61,342 nucleotides of DNA, from contig NZ_LFXL01000044.1 of assembly GCF_001270745.1 (NCBI RefSeq), forward strand, positions 1 to 61,342, read 5' to 3'. The translations under genes were made by a program, and so were the position numbers. Below the pieces are notes generated by a model. It saw nothing but the letters and a program-made list of their open reading frames with translations. It did not search any database and was not told where the DNA came from. How positions within the stretch are numbered: the first letter of the stretch is position 1; every line of letters starts with the position of its first letter. Below, one piece after another: positions 44,163 through 52,330 of the stretch. This DNA is from Jiangella muralis. GTDB taxonomy: Bacteria; Actinomycetota; Actinomycetes; Jiangellales; Jiangellaceae.

Positions 44163-46244
44163 ATGACCCTCACTCTGGGCTCCGACTCGATCACCATCAG
44201 CTTCGACGACCGCACCGGCCGGATCGTGTCCGTCCGGAACGAGCGCCGCGACCTCGAGCTCGTCGAGAACGACGCGGCAGAGGTCCCCGCCTTCCGGGTG
44301 CGACGCCCCGACGGGACCTGGCGCGAGCCCGCGTCCGACGTCTTCACCCATGAACGCAGCGACGACGGGTTGCGCCTGCGCTGGCGGGGTGACGACGGCC
44401 TGGAGCTGGTCGCGACCGCACGGGTCGTCGAGTCGGGCATCGCGTTCGGCGTCACCGCGACCACCGCCGACGCAGCCGGTATCGCTGTCGTGGAATACCC
44501 GCTGGTCGCCGGCATCGGGCGGCTGGGCGGTCCGGGGCGGGACAAGCTGCTGCACAGCCACGGCACGGGCCTCCTCGTCGACGACCCGCTGGACCTGTTC
44601 GAGGAGGACGGCCTCGACGACACCCGCTGCCTGCGCTATTCGCCGTACCCGGACGGATTCCACGGCTCCACGCTGCAGCTGTTTGCGTACTACGCCGAGG
44701 GCACGGGCGGCTTCCTGGTGCACACGCCGGACCCCGAGCGGGCCACCAAATGGTTTGGTTTCCACAAGTCCGGCGGCGACCTCTCCGCGTCGGTCCTCCA
44801 TGACGTCGCCTCGCCCGAAGGCGGCGCGGTTCCGTACGAGACCGTCGTCACGCCGATGACCGCCGGCACGTGGTACGAGGCCGCCGACGTGTACCGCGGC
44901 TGGGCACGAACGAACACATGGGCGCAGGTCCGGCCCCAGCACTCTGACTGGCTGCGCAAGGACGTGGGACTGGCGACGTTCGGGATCAACGCCTCCCACG
45001 ACCGGTCGGTGTGGTTCGACCTCTACCACCGGGTCGCCGGGACCCCGGTCTTCCACATCCTCGGGGCGAACTGGCCGCGGTACGGGCAGGACTACCACAA
45101 CACCCATCCCCGAGGCCGCGCCGACTGGTTCCCCACCCGGCTCTCCCAGGAGAACCTGGACATGATCGCCAAGAACGGCGACTACTGGGCGCCGTTCGAG
45201 TTCGACCTGCTCGCCGATCTCGGTGGGCCCGAGGACGCCGACGTCGAGAACGGCCGGCTCGGCCAGAACCTGCTGTCGCTGCGGCCGGTGACCTACGTCC
45301 GTCCCTACATGTGCGCCGGCACCGAGTACTTCCGCGACCTGCACCGCTGGCGCGACACCACGCTCGTCGAGGAGCACGGCACCGACGCGCTCTACTACGA
45401 CATCTCGGTGAGCAACCTGCTCCTGCACTGCGACGCGACCACCCACGACCACGCTCCTGGCGGCGGACTGGACGTCGCCGACTGCTTCCGGCGCATGTAC
45501 CGCGCCACGTCGGCGTCCGCTTCCACGGCGAAGCGCCGACACGTGCCGATGGGCACCGAGGTCATCAACGAGGCGGTACTCGACCTGTTCGACTTCTACC
45601 AGGCCCGCGCCCAGGCCACCCCGATCGGACCGTTCGAGCTCGACTACTTCCGCGACTGGATCGTGGCCGGACACGCCGAACACGTGCCCCTGTTCCGGTA
45701 CGTGTTCGGGCCGGCGGCGCCGATCGCGATCGACGGCTGGTCCAATCTCGCCCCCGAGACCGGCGAGCTCACGAACTGGGTGGCGGCGAAAGTCCTGATC
45801 AACGGCGGGCTGCTCGAGCTCAACTACGAGTTCGCCGGACTCGAGGACCTCGACGGGCACATCGACGACCCCAGCGAGCACTACTGGGACTACCCGCATC
45901 GTGGCTACTCGGTCGACGCCGACCGAGCCGCCTTCTTCGGCCGGATCGCAGCTGTCCGCACAGGTGAGGCCGGCCGCTGGCTGTCCGACGGCGACATGCT
46001 GCCCGCGCCGGTCATCGAGGCACCTACTGTCGAGCTCGACTACTTCCGCTACAACACGTTCCGCGACGGCGGCTACGAAGAGCGGGGCACCATGACTGTG
46101 CCGGCGGTGGTCGGGACCGCGTGGACGCTGCATGGCGAGGTGATCTGGCTATTGGCGAACCCGACAGCCGAACCCGTCGACGCCGTCGTGGACGGTGAGT
46201 CGGTGACGGTCCCGGCACGGGAGATCGTGGTCATCACCCGTTGA
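44163..46244 (+). CDS. putative glycoside hydrolase-like protein (DUF6259-type)
   Basis: The 693-residue cytosolic protein has an N-terminal beta-sandwich (about 1-230; IVSVRNERRDLELVEND), a central TIM-barrel-like region (about 260-560; FHILGANWPRYGQDYHNTHPRG, DALYYDISVSN, MGTEVINEAVLD) and a C-terminal beta domain. It fits the DUF6259 group of putative glycosidases with the general layout of GH36/GH101-like enzymes. ATG 44163 follows AAGGAA. Candidate acids include Asp in YYDIS and Glu in TEVINEA. It ends the rightward sugar operon and probably processes the imported sugar. Confidence 0.72.
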   Translation: MTLTLGSDSITISFDDRTGRIVSVRNERRDLELVENDAAEVPAFRVRRPDGTWREPASDVFTHERSDDGLRLRWRGDDGLELVATARVVESGIAFGVTATTADAAGIAVVEYPLVAGIGRLGGPGRDKLLHSHGTGLLVDDPLDLFEEDGLDDTRCLRYSPYPDGFHGSTLQLFAYYAEGTGGFLVHTPDPERATKWFGFHKSGGDLSASVLHDVASPEGGAVPYETVVTPMTAGTWYEAADVYRGWARTNTWAQVRPQHSDWLRKDVGLATFGINASHDRSVWFDLYHRVAGTPVFHILGANWPRYGQDYHNTHPRGRADWFPTRLSQENLDMIAKNGDYWAPFEFDLLADLGGPEDADVENGRLGQNLLSLRPVTYVRPYMCAGTEYFRDLHRWRDTTLVEEHGTDALYYDISVSNLLLHCDATTHDHAPGGGLDVADCFRRMYRATSASASTAKRRHVPMGTEVINEAVLDLFDFYQARAQATPIGPFELDYFRDWIVAGHAEHVPLFRYVFGPAAPIAIDGWSNLAPETGELTNWVAAKVLINGGLLELNYEFAGLEDLDGHIDDPSEHYWDYPHRGYSVDADRAAFFGRIAAVRTGEAGRWLSDGDMLPAPVIEAPTVELDYFRYNTFRDGGYEERGTMTVPAVVGTAWTLHGEVIWLLANPTAEPVDAVVDGESVTVPAREIVVITR

Positions 46245-46397
46245 TCTCACCCGGCGTGGGGAATGTGGTCTGCATCCAGGCTACGGAACACGCCGGGCGG
46301 GCTTGGCCGTCGCCGTGATCAGGTCGACCAGTCCAGGCCCTCGATGTCGTTCTTGCGCCCGCGAAGTGGTGGGCGTGCCTCACCGCTCCCGCTGCTC

Positions 46398-46849
46398 GCG
46401 CTGAACGCGTTCCGGATCGTCGGCCTGGACGCCCCGGTCTGCAACATCATGTGGGGCTTCTCCGACGATGTCTGCGAGACATCGCTGGCCAACCTGGCTG
46501 CGGACGCACCGGCCGCCTACGACTTGCTGCGCGACTACTTCGAGGAGGAGGGCAAGGAGCCGCCAGCGTTTCCTCGACGAGGCGCTCTACGCCCAGGGCC
46601 TGGTGCTGGCGAACATCATGGCCGAGGCCATCCGCCAGGCCGACCTGCTCGCCCGGGGAGGGTGAGATCACCGGCGACCTACTGAGGCGGGGCATGGAGA
46701 AGGTCGCCGACTTCGACGCCAACGGCCTCTCCTGCCCGGTGACGATGACGCCGGACGACCACATCGGCACCCGCCAGGTGCACCTGTATCGGATCAAGGA
46801 CGGCGCCCCGGTGCGTGTCGGCGAGTGCGTGGAAGGCGTCACGATATGA
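46398..46849 (+). pseudogene. branched-chain amino acid-type (LivK) substrate-binding protein, frameshifted C-terminal fragment
   Basis: Three frames give one SBP tail: NAFRIVGLDAPVCNIMWGFS through YDLLRDYFEEEGKEP, then RFLDEALYAQGLVLANIMAEA, then GEITGDLLRRGMEKVADFDANG to the TGA at 46847. FDANGLSCPVTMTPDDHIGTR is the usual Peripla_BP_6 end. Two frameshifts (near 46563 and 46660) and loss of the N-terminal half show it is dead. It lies downstream of the sugar operon and is unrelated to it. Confidence 0.75.
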
Positions 46850-46947
46850 GTGACGGCGATGTCCTGGGTGCGGATCTTGGCGATGCCTGGCTGGCGCGAG
46901 TGGAGGCGGCCGATGGTGAACGCCACGAGCGGGGATGCGCACGGTGA
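46846..46947 (+). other. 33-codon open frame after the LivK fragment
   Basis: ATG 46846 overlaps the LivK fragment stop as ATGA and opens MSDGDVLGADLGDAWLARVEA, ending at 46947. It may be a short remnant of the next gene in the original liv operon. It matches nothing I know and may be fortuitous. Confidence 0.25.
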
Positions 46948-47062
46948 GCGGGGGACGGCGGCGTGCGGTGATCGGCACCTACGCAGCTTAACCCGGGATC
47001 GGGGCGCCGGAGCAGCGTCCTGTCGGGTGCCGAGCGGGCGTCGTCCGGGTCACGTGGCAGTG

Positions 47063-48055
47063 TCAACGCGGGGGTGGGCTGGGCCGTTCTTCCGTTGTGG
47101 CTCGGAACGCGCGTCGGTATGCCGACGGTGACGTGCGCATGGCGCGGTGGAAGTGGTGCCGGTAGGTGACTGGACTGTCGAAGCCGACCATCGTGGCGAT
47201 CCGTTCGACCGGAGTGTCGCCGGCTTCAAGCAGAGGCAGGCTCGCTTGCACCCGTTGCGCGATCAGCCAGCGGATCGGGCTGGTGCCGGTGGCGCGGGTG
47301 AAGTGCCGGAGGTAGCTGCGCGGAGACATCGCGGCGTGGTGGGCCAGTATCTGCACCGTCATCGGTTGCCCGAGCCGCCCGAGTGCCCATGTCATGCTGG
47401 CGGCCATCCGGCTGTCCTGCGGGTCGTCGGCGACTGGCGCCTCGGCGTATTGCGCCTGGCCGCCGTCGCGATGCGGTGATATCACAAGCCGCCGCGCCAC
47501 CGTGTTGGCTGCGACCGCGCCGTGGTCGCGACGAACCAGATGCACGCACAGATCGAGGCCTGCGGCGCTTCCGGCGCTGGTCAAGATGTCGCCCTCGTCG
47601 ATATAGAGGGGCGTCGGGTCGACGTCCACGCGTGGGTACCGGCGGCGGAGGATGTCGGCATACAGCCAGTGCGTGGTGGCCCTGCGCCCGTCGAGCAGGC
47701 CCGCGGACGCGAGAGCGAAGGCGCCAGTGCAGATCGAGACGATCCGAGCGCTCCGGTGGTGCGCTTGGCGCAGCGCCGCCGCCAGTTCCGGGCTCGCCTC
47801 GTCGTCGATGTCCGAGACGCTCGGGATGATGACGGTGTCAGCGGTGGCGAGGGTCTCGAGCCGATGCCGTGTGCGCAGCGTCGCGTCGCCGATCATGTTC
47901 ACCTGTCCTGGCTCCTCCGCGCATACGGTGAGCCTGTATGCGGGCGCTCCTGGCCATTTGACGCCGAACACCTCTGTGACGATGCCCAGTTCGAAGGCGG
48001 ACATCCCTTCGTATGCGAGGACGGCCACGTGGTGGAGCGATTCCTCAACCGTCAT
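47063..48055 (-). CDS. GlxA-type AraC-family regulator with DJ-1/PfpI domain
   Basis: The 330-residue protein combines a DJ-1/PfpI-like N-terminal domain (about 8-180; VAVLAYEGMSAFELGIVTEVFG, IVSICTGAFALASAGLLDG) with two AraC helix-turn-helix motifs at the C-terminus (MSPRSYLRHFTRATGTSP and VERIATMVGFDSPVTYRHHF). The nucleophile-position Cys in ICTG is present. It is divergent from an MFS gene with a palindrome between them, so it probably controls that transporter. ATG 48055 has a weak ribosome site. Confidence 0.93.
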   Translation of the reverse strand: MTVEESLHHVAVLAYEGMSAFELGIVTEVFGVKWPGAPAYRLTVCAEEPGQVNMIGDATLRTRHRLETLATADTVIIPSVSDIDDEASPELAAALRQAHHRSARIVSICTGAFALASAGLLDGRRATTHWLYADILRRRYPRVDVDPTPLYIDEGDILTSAGSAAGLDLCVHLVRRDHGAVAANTVARRLVISPHRDGGQAQYAEAPVADDPQDSRMAASMTWALGRLGQPMTVQILAHHAAMSPRSYLRHFTRATGTSPIRWLIAQRVQASLPLLEAGDTPVERIATMVGFDSPVTYRHHFHRAMRTSPSAYRRAFRATTEERPSPPPR

Positions 48056-48073
48056 GGCGAGATCTTATCGGGG

Positions 48074-48091
48074 AGTGGCTTTTACGCCACT
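48074..48091. promoter_or_regulatory. palindrome AGTGGC-TTTTAC-GCCACT
   Basis: A perfect 6-bp inverted repeat with a 6-base spacer lies 19 bases upstream of the GlxA-type start and 27 bases upstream of the MFS start. The position in a 62-base divergent gap makes it a candidate regulator site, or part of a shared promoter. Confidence 0.5.
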
Positions 48092-48117
48092 GGCAGTCGG
48101 TGGCGGCACATCGAAGC

Positions 48118-49374
48118 ATGGTCACCATGCCGATCGCCACCAACCGCACGCACGCCACCTGCTCCTCGCACCCCAGCTTGTCACGCCGCGAGTCGTCGGA
48201 CGCTCGCCGGCTGGGATTCGCCGGCCTGGCCGCGGTGGGCGTCTCGTTCGGCTTCGCCCGCTACGGCTACGGCCTGTTCCTCCCTGACATCCGGAATGAC
48301 TTCGACCTGCCGATGTCCGCGGTGGGGCTGATCGGAAGTGCGACCTACGCCGGATACCTCGGGGCCCTGGTCCTGGTGGGCGTCCTCGCCGCGCGCGTGG
48401 GACCCCGTGCGCTCATCACGGTCGGTGGTCTGTCCGCCACGCTCGGCATGACGCTGGTGGCTTCGGCCAACGCGTGGCCGGTACTCGCCGCAGGTCTCAT
48501 CCTCGCAGGCACCAGCCCTGGCTGGATCTGGGCGCCTTACTCTGACGCGGCCGAGCGGATGGTCCCACCCGGACGGCGGGAACGGGTGCTGGCCCTGATA
48601 CCCAGTGGCACCGCGTTCGGTGTTGCCGCCGCCGGCCTTCTGGCCCTGGCACTGCATGGTCCGAGCTGGACATACGCATGGCTGATCTTCGCCGCCGGCG
48701 CGCTCGCTGCCACCGTCTACAACCTCTGGGTCCTGCCGCCTGGGCCGGCCACCTGCCGACCGCGACACCTGCCGCGGCTCAGCCTGGGTTGGTTCGCCCG
48801 AGGTCCGGCCGTACCGCTCTACCTGACCGCCTGGTCGTATGGCGTCGTGGGTTCGGTCTACTGGCTGTTCGCCGTCGAGGCCGTCACCACGGCGGCGCCT
48901 TCCGGCGACCACGACCGCATCGCGGCCCTCTTCTGGACCGTCATGGGAACGGCCGGGACAGCCGGCATCTTCGCCGGCGCAGTCTTCGCCAAACTGGGCC
49001 TGCGCCGCGCCCACCTGGCGATCTTCGGTCTGCTCGCCGTCGCATCGGCACTGCTGGGCTTGGCGCCCTCAGCCCTGCCCGCCGTCGGACTCTCCGCTGT
49101 GCTCTACGGCCCGAGCTTCATGGCCGTTTCAGCACTTCTCGCCGTATGGAGCTACCAGGTCTTCCCAGAACGCCCGACCATAGGGTTCAGCGCATCCGTC
49201 TCCTTTCTCGGCATCGGCACAATCGCCGGACCTGCCACGGCAGGAGCGCTGGCGGATCATCACAGCGTCGGCTCCGCGCTCGTCGCTGCCGCCGCTCTTT
49301 CGGTGGCGACCTGGCTGGCGTCACCGCCGCGGCGAACCAAGCGAGAGACTCCCGATCCTGAACGTGCGACGTGA
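48118..49374 (+). CDS. MFS transporter, YbfB/YjiJ type
   Basis: The 418-residue protein has 12 hydrophobic segments. The first is GFAGLAAVGVSFGFARYGYGLFLP, containing the FARYGYGLFLP motif typical of YbfB/YjiJ-type MFS proteins. Other helices include YLGALVLVGVLAARV and a final VAAAALSVATWLA. Start ATG 48118 or 48127 (MVTMPIAT) is possible; neither has a strong site. It is divergent from the GlxA-type regulator and is probably an efflux pump that the regulator controls. Confidence 0.88.
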   Translation: MVTMPIATNRTHATCSSHPSLSRRESSDARRLGFAGLAAVGVSFGFARYGYGLFLPDIRNDFDLPMSAVGLIGSATYAGYLGALVLVGVLAARVGPRALITVGGLSATLGMTLVASANAWPVLAAGLILAGTSPGWIWAPYSDAAERMVPPGRRERVLALIPSGTAFGVAAAGLLALALHGPSWTYAWLIFAAGALAATVYNLWVLPPGPATCRPRHLPRLSLGWFARGPAVPLYLTAWSYGVVGSVYWLFAVEAVTTAAPSGDHDRIAALFWTVMGTAGTAGIFAGAVFAKLGLRRAHLAIFGLLAVASALLGLAPSALPAVGLSAVLYGPSFMAVSALLAVWSYQVFPERPTIGFSASVSFLGIGTIAGPATAGALADHHSVGSALVAAAALSVATWLASPPRRTKRETPDPERAT

Positions 49375-49531
49375 CGTCGCTGAGCAACCTGGTGGGGGCG
49401 GTCGAGCCGGGTGATGATCGCCAGGCGCAGCTCCCGGTGGGAGGCCCCGCCGGTCGAGGACATCTTCTGCCGGTGCAGCGGCACCAGCGGGCCTACAGCC
49501 AGCCGCCCTACTGACCCCCGGTGAGCGTAGA

Positions 49532-49569
49532 CCGGCGAGCAGGGCACGGGGGACTCACCTGCTCGCCGG
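49532..49569. terminator. hairpin CCGGCGAGCAGG / CCTGCTCGCCGG
   Basis: A perfect 12-bp stem (49532-49543 with 49558-49569) and a 14-base loop. It is about 160 bases downstream of the MFS stop. There is no T run, as is usual for GC-rich actinobacterial terminators. Confidence 0.45.
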
Positions 49570-49839
49570 GTTGCCCCCGAGGGTGTGTCCATATAGTCGC
49601 GTCCCGAGGGAACCCCCGACACGCTCCTCCGCGACAGCAGCACCGTCAACCCCAGAGCGCGATGATGAGAGGTCTCTCATCGAAACTGGCCCCCTTCTGC
49701 CGCGCGGCAGTGTGGGCTATTTTGGAATGCCGGTTCCGCCGTGTGAGGTCGGATGACGACCTGCTAAGAGGCCGGACGCGCCGTGGGAGGCCTAGCGCGG
49801 GGGCCTGCACGCGGCGGGACCGGCACCAGACCGCGGAAA

Positions 49840-49869
49840 CGGCCCGGCTCCACCCACGGAGCCGGGCCG
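49840..49869. terminator. hairpin CGGCCCGGCTCC / GGAGCCGGGCCG
   Basis: A perfect 12-bp stem (49840-49851 with 49858-49869) and a 6-base loop, just 12 bases beyond the stop of the leftward gene at 49882. It is a good transcription terminator for that gene despite lacking a T run. Confidence 0.65.
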
Positions 49870-49881
49870 GTCCCGATCGGC

Positions 49882-50406
49882 TCACAGCCGCCGCTGTGGC
49901 AAGGCTTCGAGCCGTGCCGCCAGGTCGATGACGTACTCCCGGAGCTTGGCTCCGTCGTAGTCGCGGGCGGCCGTGCGCATGCTCTCCGCCGTGCGTTGCC
50001 AATCCTGGACGTCGGTCCCGTCACCGCCCGATGCGAGGGCTGAGGCCGCCACCGACGACGCGAGTGCGGCCTGCTTCGCCGTGTGCTGCTTCGCCACCGT
50101 CTGGACGCGCACCGCGAACTTCTTGGCCTTGTCGATCTTCTTGCGGTCGACCTTGTCCGCCCACGCGAACTCGGGACCCTCGATGGTCATCCACCACTCG
50201 CCGCCGCGGCTCTTCTTCGCCGCCAACGAGAACACGCCGAGGGTGACGAGCCGCGTCGCGGTGATGCGCTTGTCCAGTTCGGTGCCGCTCTCGACCGTGG
50301 CCGTGACGCCGTCGAGCGGGTAGGTCTCGATGCTGAAGCCGTCGAACTTCTTGATCTCATCCTGGAACAGGTGGATCTTGCCCCACGTCGCCACCAGTAG
50401 CTTCAT
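49882..50406 (-). CDS. 174-residue uncharacterised protein, PH/bPH-like N-terminal domain
   Basis: ATG 50406 follows AAAGGAG with 6 bases spacing. The N-terminal 105 residues start MKLLVATWGKIHLFQDEIKKF and include ITATRLVTLGVFSLAAKKS, GEWWMTIEGPEF and AKKFAVRVQTVA, a series of beta strands ended by a helix that looks like the small bacterial PH-like domains which sometimes precede SHOCT tails. The C-terminal 65 residues are helical and Ala-rich. It is the third gene of a leftward unit with two tiny membrane peptides. Function is unknown. Confidence 0.72.
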   Translation of the reverse strand: MKLLVATWGKIHLFQDEIKKFDGFSIETYPLDGVTATVESGTELDKRITATRLVTLGVFSLAAKKSRGGEWWMTIEGPEFAWADKVDRKKIDKAKKFAVRVQTVAKQHTAKQAALASSVAASALASGGDGTDVQDWQRTAESMRTAARDYDGAKLREYVIDLAARLEALPQRRL

Positions 50407-50420
50407 GATGGCTCCTTTCA

Positions 50421-50534
50421 TCAGCGTCGCCACGCGATGGACGCGCCGATGATCAGGCCGACAACCACACCAATGCCGATGACCGCGGCCAGCTCCGCGA
50501 CGCCCATCGAGATCCGGACCAGCGCGGTGATCAC
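50421..50534 (-). CDS. 37-residue membrane peptide
   Basis: GTG 50534 overlaps the upstream stop as GTGA and opens VITALVRISMGVAELAA followed by VIGIGVVVGLIIGASIAW and two Arg. It has a single hydrophobic segment with a positively charged end. The stop is 14 bases before the next start. It is too small for the usual ORF filters but sits in a clear operon. Confidence 0.6.
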   Translation of the reverse strand: MITALVRISMGVAELAAVIGIGVVVGLIIGASIAWRR

Positions 50535-50638
50535 GTAATCCCCTGCCAGATCTGCTTGATCAGCAGCGCCAGCGCCAGGATTACGACGATGCCGACCAAC
50601 GTGCCGATGACGTAGCCGATGACCTGCGCAACGATCAT
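50531..50638 (-). CDS. 35-residue membrane peptide
   Basis: ATG 50638 has GAGGGGG 8 bases upstream and encodes MIVAQVIGYVIGTLVGIVV and then ILALALLIKQIWQGIT. It is almost wholly one membrane helix with a Lys near the end. The stop overlaps the next gene as GTGA. The two peptides are similar in size but not in sequence. Confidence 0.62.
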   Translation of the reverse strand: MIVAQVIGYVIGTLVGIVVILALALLIKQIWQGIT

Positions 50639-50675
50639 CGCGGACACCCCCTCTCGCGCACGTTCTCGACGATGA

Positions 50676-50840
50676 CTGAGCCTCGATCCACCGATCTACC
50701 CGCTAGTACATCCAGACCGTGGCCTCGCCGAACGGGCACTCGTCCGCGAGTTCGCAAAACTCGCCGAACTGCGCAACACCGGCACGCTCACACAGGACGA
50801 GTTCGAGGCCCAGAAGGCGAAACTGCTCGCGCACGCGTAG
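50676..50840 (+). pseudogene. SHOCT domain tail without a start codon
   Basis: The frame, open from 50676 and ending with TAG 50838, reads ALVREFAKLAELRNTGTLTQ and DEFEAQKAKLLAHA, a complete SHOCT (short C-terminal) domain. No ATG, GTG or TTG lies in this open frame; a stop at 50673 limits it. It is the orphan tail of a lost protein, directly opposite the micro-operon start. Confidence 0.6.
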
Positions 50841-50905
50841 CCGACGACGGCGTCGGGACGCTGCGACCTGGGCTCGCCGACGAAGCCGAAGCGGGGGAGG
50901 CTCCC

Positions 50906-51163
50906 ATGCCCGACGTTCGCCGAGCACAGACCGTCGACGCGACGAGGCGCGAGCGCGGTTCCGCCGCACGTTCCATCGCCGCCGTCCTCTGTGTCGTGCT
51001 GGCTGCGCTCCTGACGGTGCCGGCAGCGGTGGCGTACTGGGGACAGCGCACGCTGAACGACACGCAGCGGTACACCGACACGGTTGGTCCACTGGTGGAC
51101 TCGCGGCGCATCCATTCGCCGAGACCGGGTACTGAGCGGCCGGCGGCCTGGGCGTTCAAATGA
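50906..51163 (+). pseudogene. integral membrane protein, truncated after the first helix
   Basis: ATG 50906 after a GGGGGAGG box encodes 85 residues: a polar Arg-rich start, one helix (IAAVLCVVLAALLTVPAAVAY) and then WGQRTLNDTQRYTDTVGPLVD. This opening is that of actinobacterial membrane proteins of over 300 residues. After VDS the sequence becomes unrelated, and it stops at 51163. It is truncated, probably by the rearrangement around the tRNA-type site downstream. Confidence 0.65.
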
Positions 51164-51350
51164 CGGCGTCGACACATCGGACCATCCCTGCCAGTTCGTC
51201 AGCGCCGGTGATAGCAGCGAACGTCCGGCTGCGAGCGACGACGTCCGGCTATCTACGACTGTGGTTTGGCGAATACGTGTCCAAGTTCCTCTCCATGCCG
51301 CCGCTTCGCGCGCATTACGGCAGGTCAGGGCAGGTGCTGCTGCCGCCGGT

Positions 51351-51400
51351 GCGCCGCCCTCTCAAGGCGGTAGCGCGGGTTCGAATCCCGTCGGGGCTAC
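51351..51400 (+). tRNA. tRNA-Glu(CUC), 3' half only: probable attachment site
   Basis: The sequence gives the anticodon arm CCGCC-CTCTCAA-GGCGG (anticodon CTC), the variable bases TAGC, the T arm GCGGG-TTCGAAT-CCCGT and the acceptor 3' strand CGGGGCT. No matching 5' acceptor strand or D arm lies upstream, so it cannot be a working tRNA. Such 3' halves are the attachment sites left by tRNA-integrating elements; the intact tRNA-Glu would be at the other end of the element or at another locus. The integrase fragment begins 80 bases downstream. Confidence 0.75.
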
Positions 51401-51405
51401 AGAGA

Positions 51406-51442
51406 GCGCCCCTCACCTGCGGAAACGTCAGGTGAGGGGCGC
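51406..51442. terminator. 14-bp hairpin downstream of the tRNA-Glu fragment
   Basis: GCGCCCCTCACCTG (51406-51419) pairs perfectly with CAGGTGAGGGGCGC (51429-51442), with a 9-base loop and TTGTG after it. This is a strong intrinsic-type terminator. It lies between the tRNA-type sequence and the end of the integrase fragment and could serve both strands. Confidence 0.75.
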
Positions 51443-51480
51443 TTGTGTCTGTCCGGCCGTCGACGGCTCTCTACGGTTTC

Positions 51481-52330
51481 TCACGCGTCGTCGCCGTCGA
51501 TGCACTTGGCGTAGATCTTGAGCAGGATGTCGACGGAGTGTCCTGCCCAGGTTGCGACCTTGGTGGGTGGGACGCCGGAGTTGAGCCAGGTAGAGACGGC
51601 CGCGTGGCGCAGGTCGTAGGGGCGCAGCGCAACCAGCGAGCGATTCGCGTCGACGCCGAAGACTGCCTCGCGGGCGCGGTTCCAGACACGGAACACAGTG
51701 AAGGCAGGAAGGTGGTCGGTGCTGCGTTCGCCGACGAACAGTCGCCCGTCGGGCGTGGTGCCGAAGGTACCGAGGTGGTGATGCAGCAGGGCCGTGAGCT
51801 CCGGTGGCGACGGGACCTTGCGGACCTCGCCGATCTCGCGTTGCTTCAGCGGTCGGTCGTCGCGCGCGTTGCCGGTGTTCGTCCATTCGCCGCCGGCGTG
51901 CGGCTTGGCGGCTTCCAGGTAGATCCAGCCCCAGCCCCGGTCGGGGAGGTCGAGGTTGTCAGCACGTAGGTCGGCGGCTTCCTCGGGGCGCATGGCGGCG
52001 TAGTAGAGGCAGCCGAAGTAGGCCTCGAGTCGCTGCCCGGTGACGCTCTGGGCTGCGACGGCGGTGAGCAGGTCGCGTGCTTGGGTCGGGTTGGCAACGC
52101 TGCGCCGGTCGACCTCGGCGATGCGCTGCGCCGGCTGCTTGACGCTGGGGAGCGGGTTGGTGACGAGCACCTTCCGGTCGATCGCGTACTCGGCGAGGTT
52201 GTAGAGGATCTTCCGCCACCGTGACGTGACGCTGGTCGCTCTGGCTCCGCCGTCGAGGCGGACCGCGAGGCCGTCCAGGAGCTGGCGGAGCACGTCGGTG
52301 CCGGCGAGGGTGGAGGCTCGCCGGGTGTGG
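51481..52330 (-). pseudogene. tyrosine recombinase (phage-type integrase), N-terminally truncated
   Basis: The last 280 residues match an actinophage-type integrase catalytic domain: CLYYAAMRPEEAADLR with the first catalytic Arg, LRPYDLRHAAVSTWLNSGV with the second Arg and following His, and WAGHSVDILLKIYAKCIDG with the nucleophile Tyr. The N-terminal arm-binding and core-binding parts are missing; the frame continues upstream only as antisense of an MFS gene fragment. It ends beside the tRNA-Glu half-site, the usual arrangement for a tRNA-integrating element. Confidence 0.85.

Larger units (their letters stand above)
49375..49881. other. 507-base gene-free region with two hairpins
   Basis: No gene is supported. 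A minus-strand open stretch near 49400-49480 (MSSTGGASHRELRLAIITRL) could be debris but has no known match. The region holds two strong hairpins, listed separately, that would separate the rightward MFS gene from the leftward micro-operon. Confidence 0.5.

Noticed and set aside
43185..46133. Open frame of 982 codons on the minus strand
   Set aside because: It lies opposite the permease and DUF6259-like genes, which have domains and ribosome sites; the antisense frame is rich in Arg, His and Gly and matches nothing.
51320..51400. Complete tRNA-Glu gene
   Set aside because: Only the anticodon arm, T arm and 3' acceptor strand are present; no 5' acceptor strand pairing with CGGGGCT or D arm lies in the 75 bases upstream.
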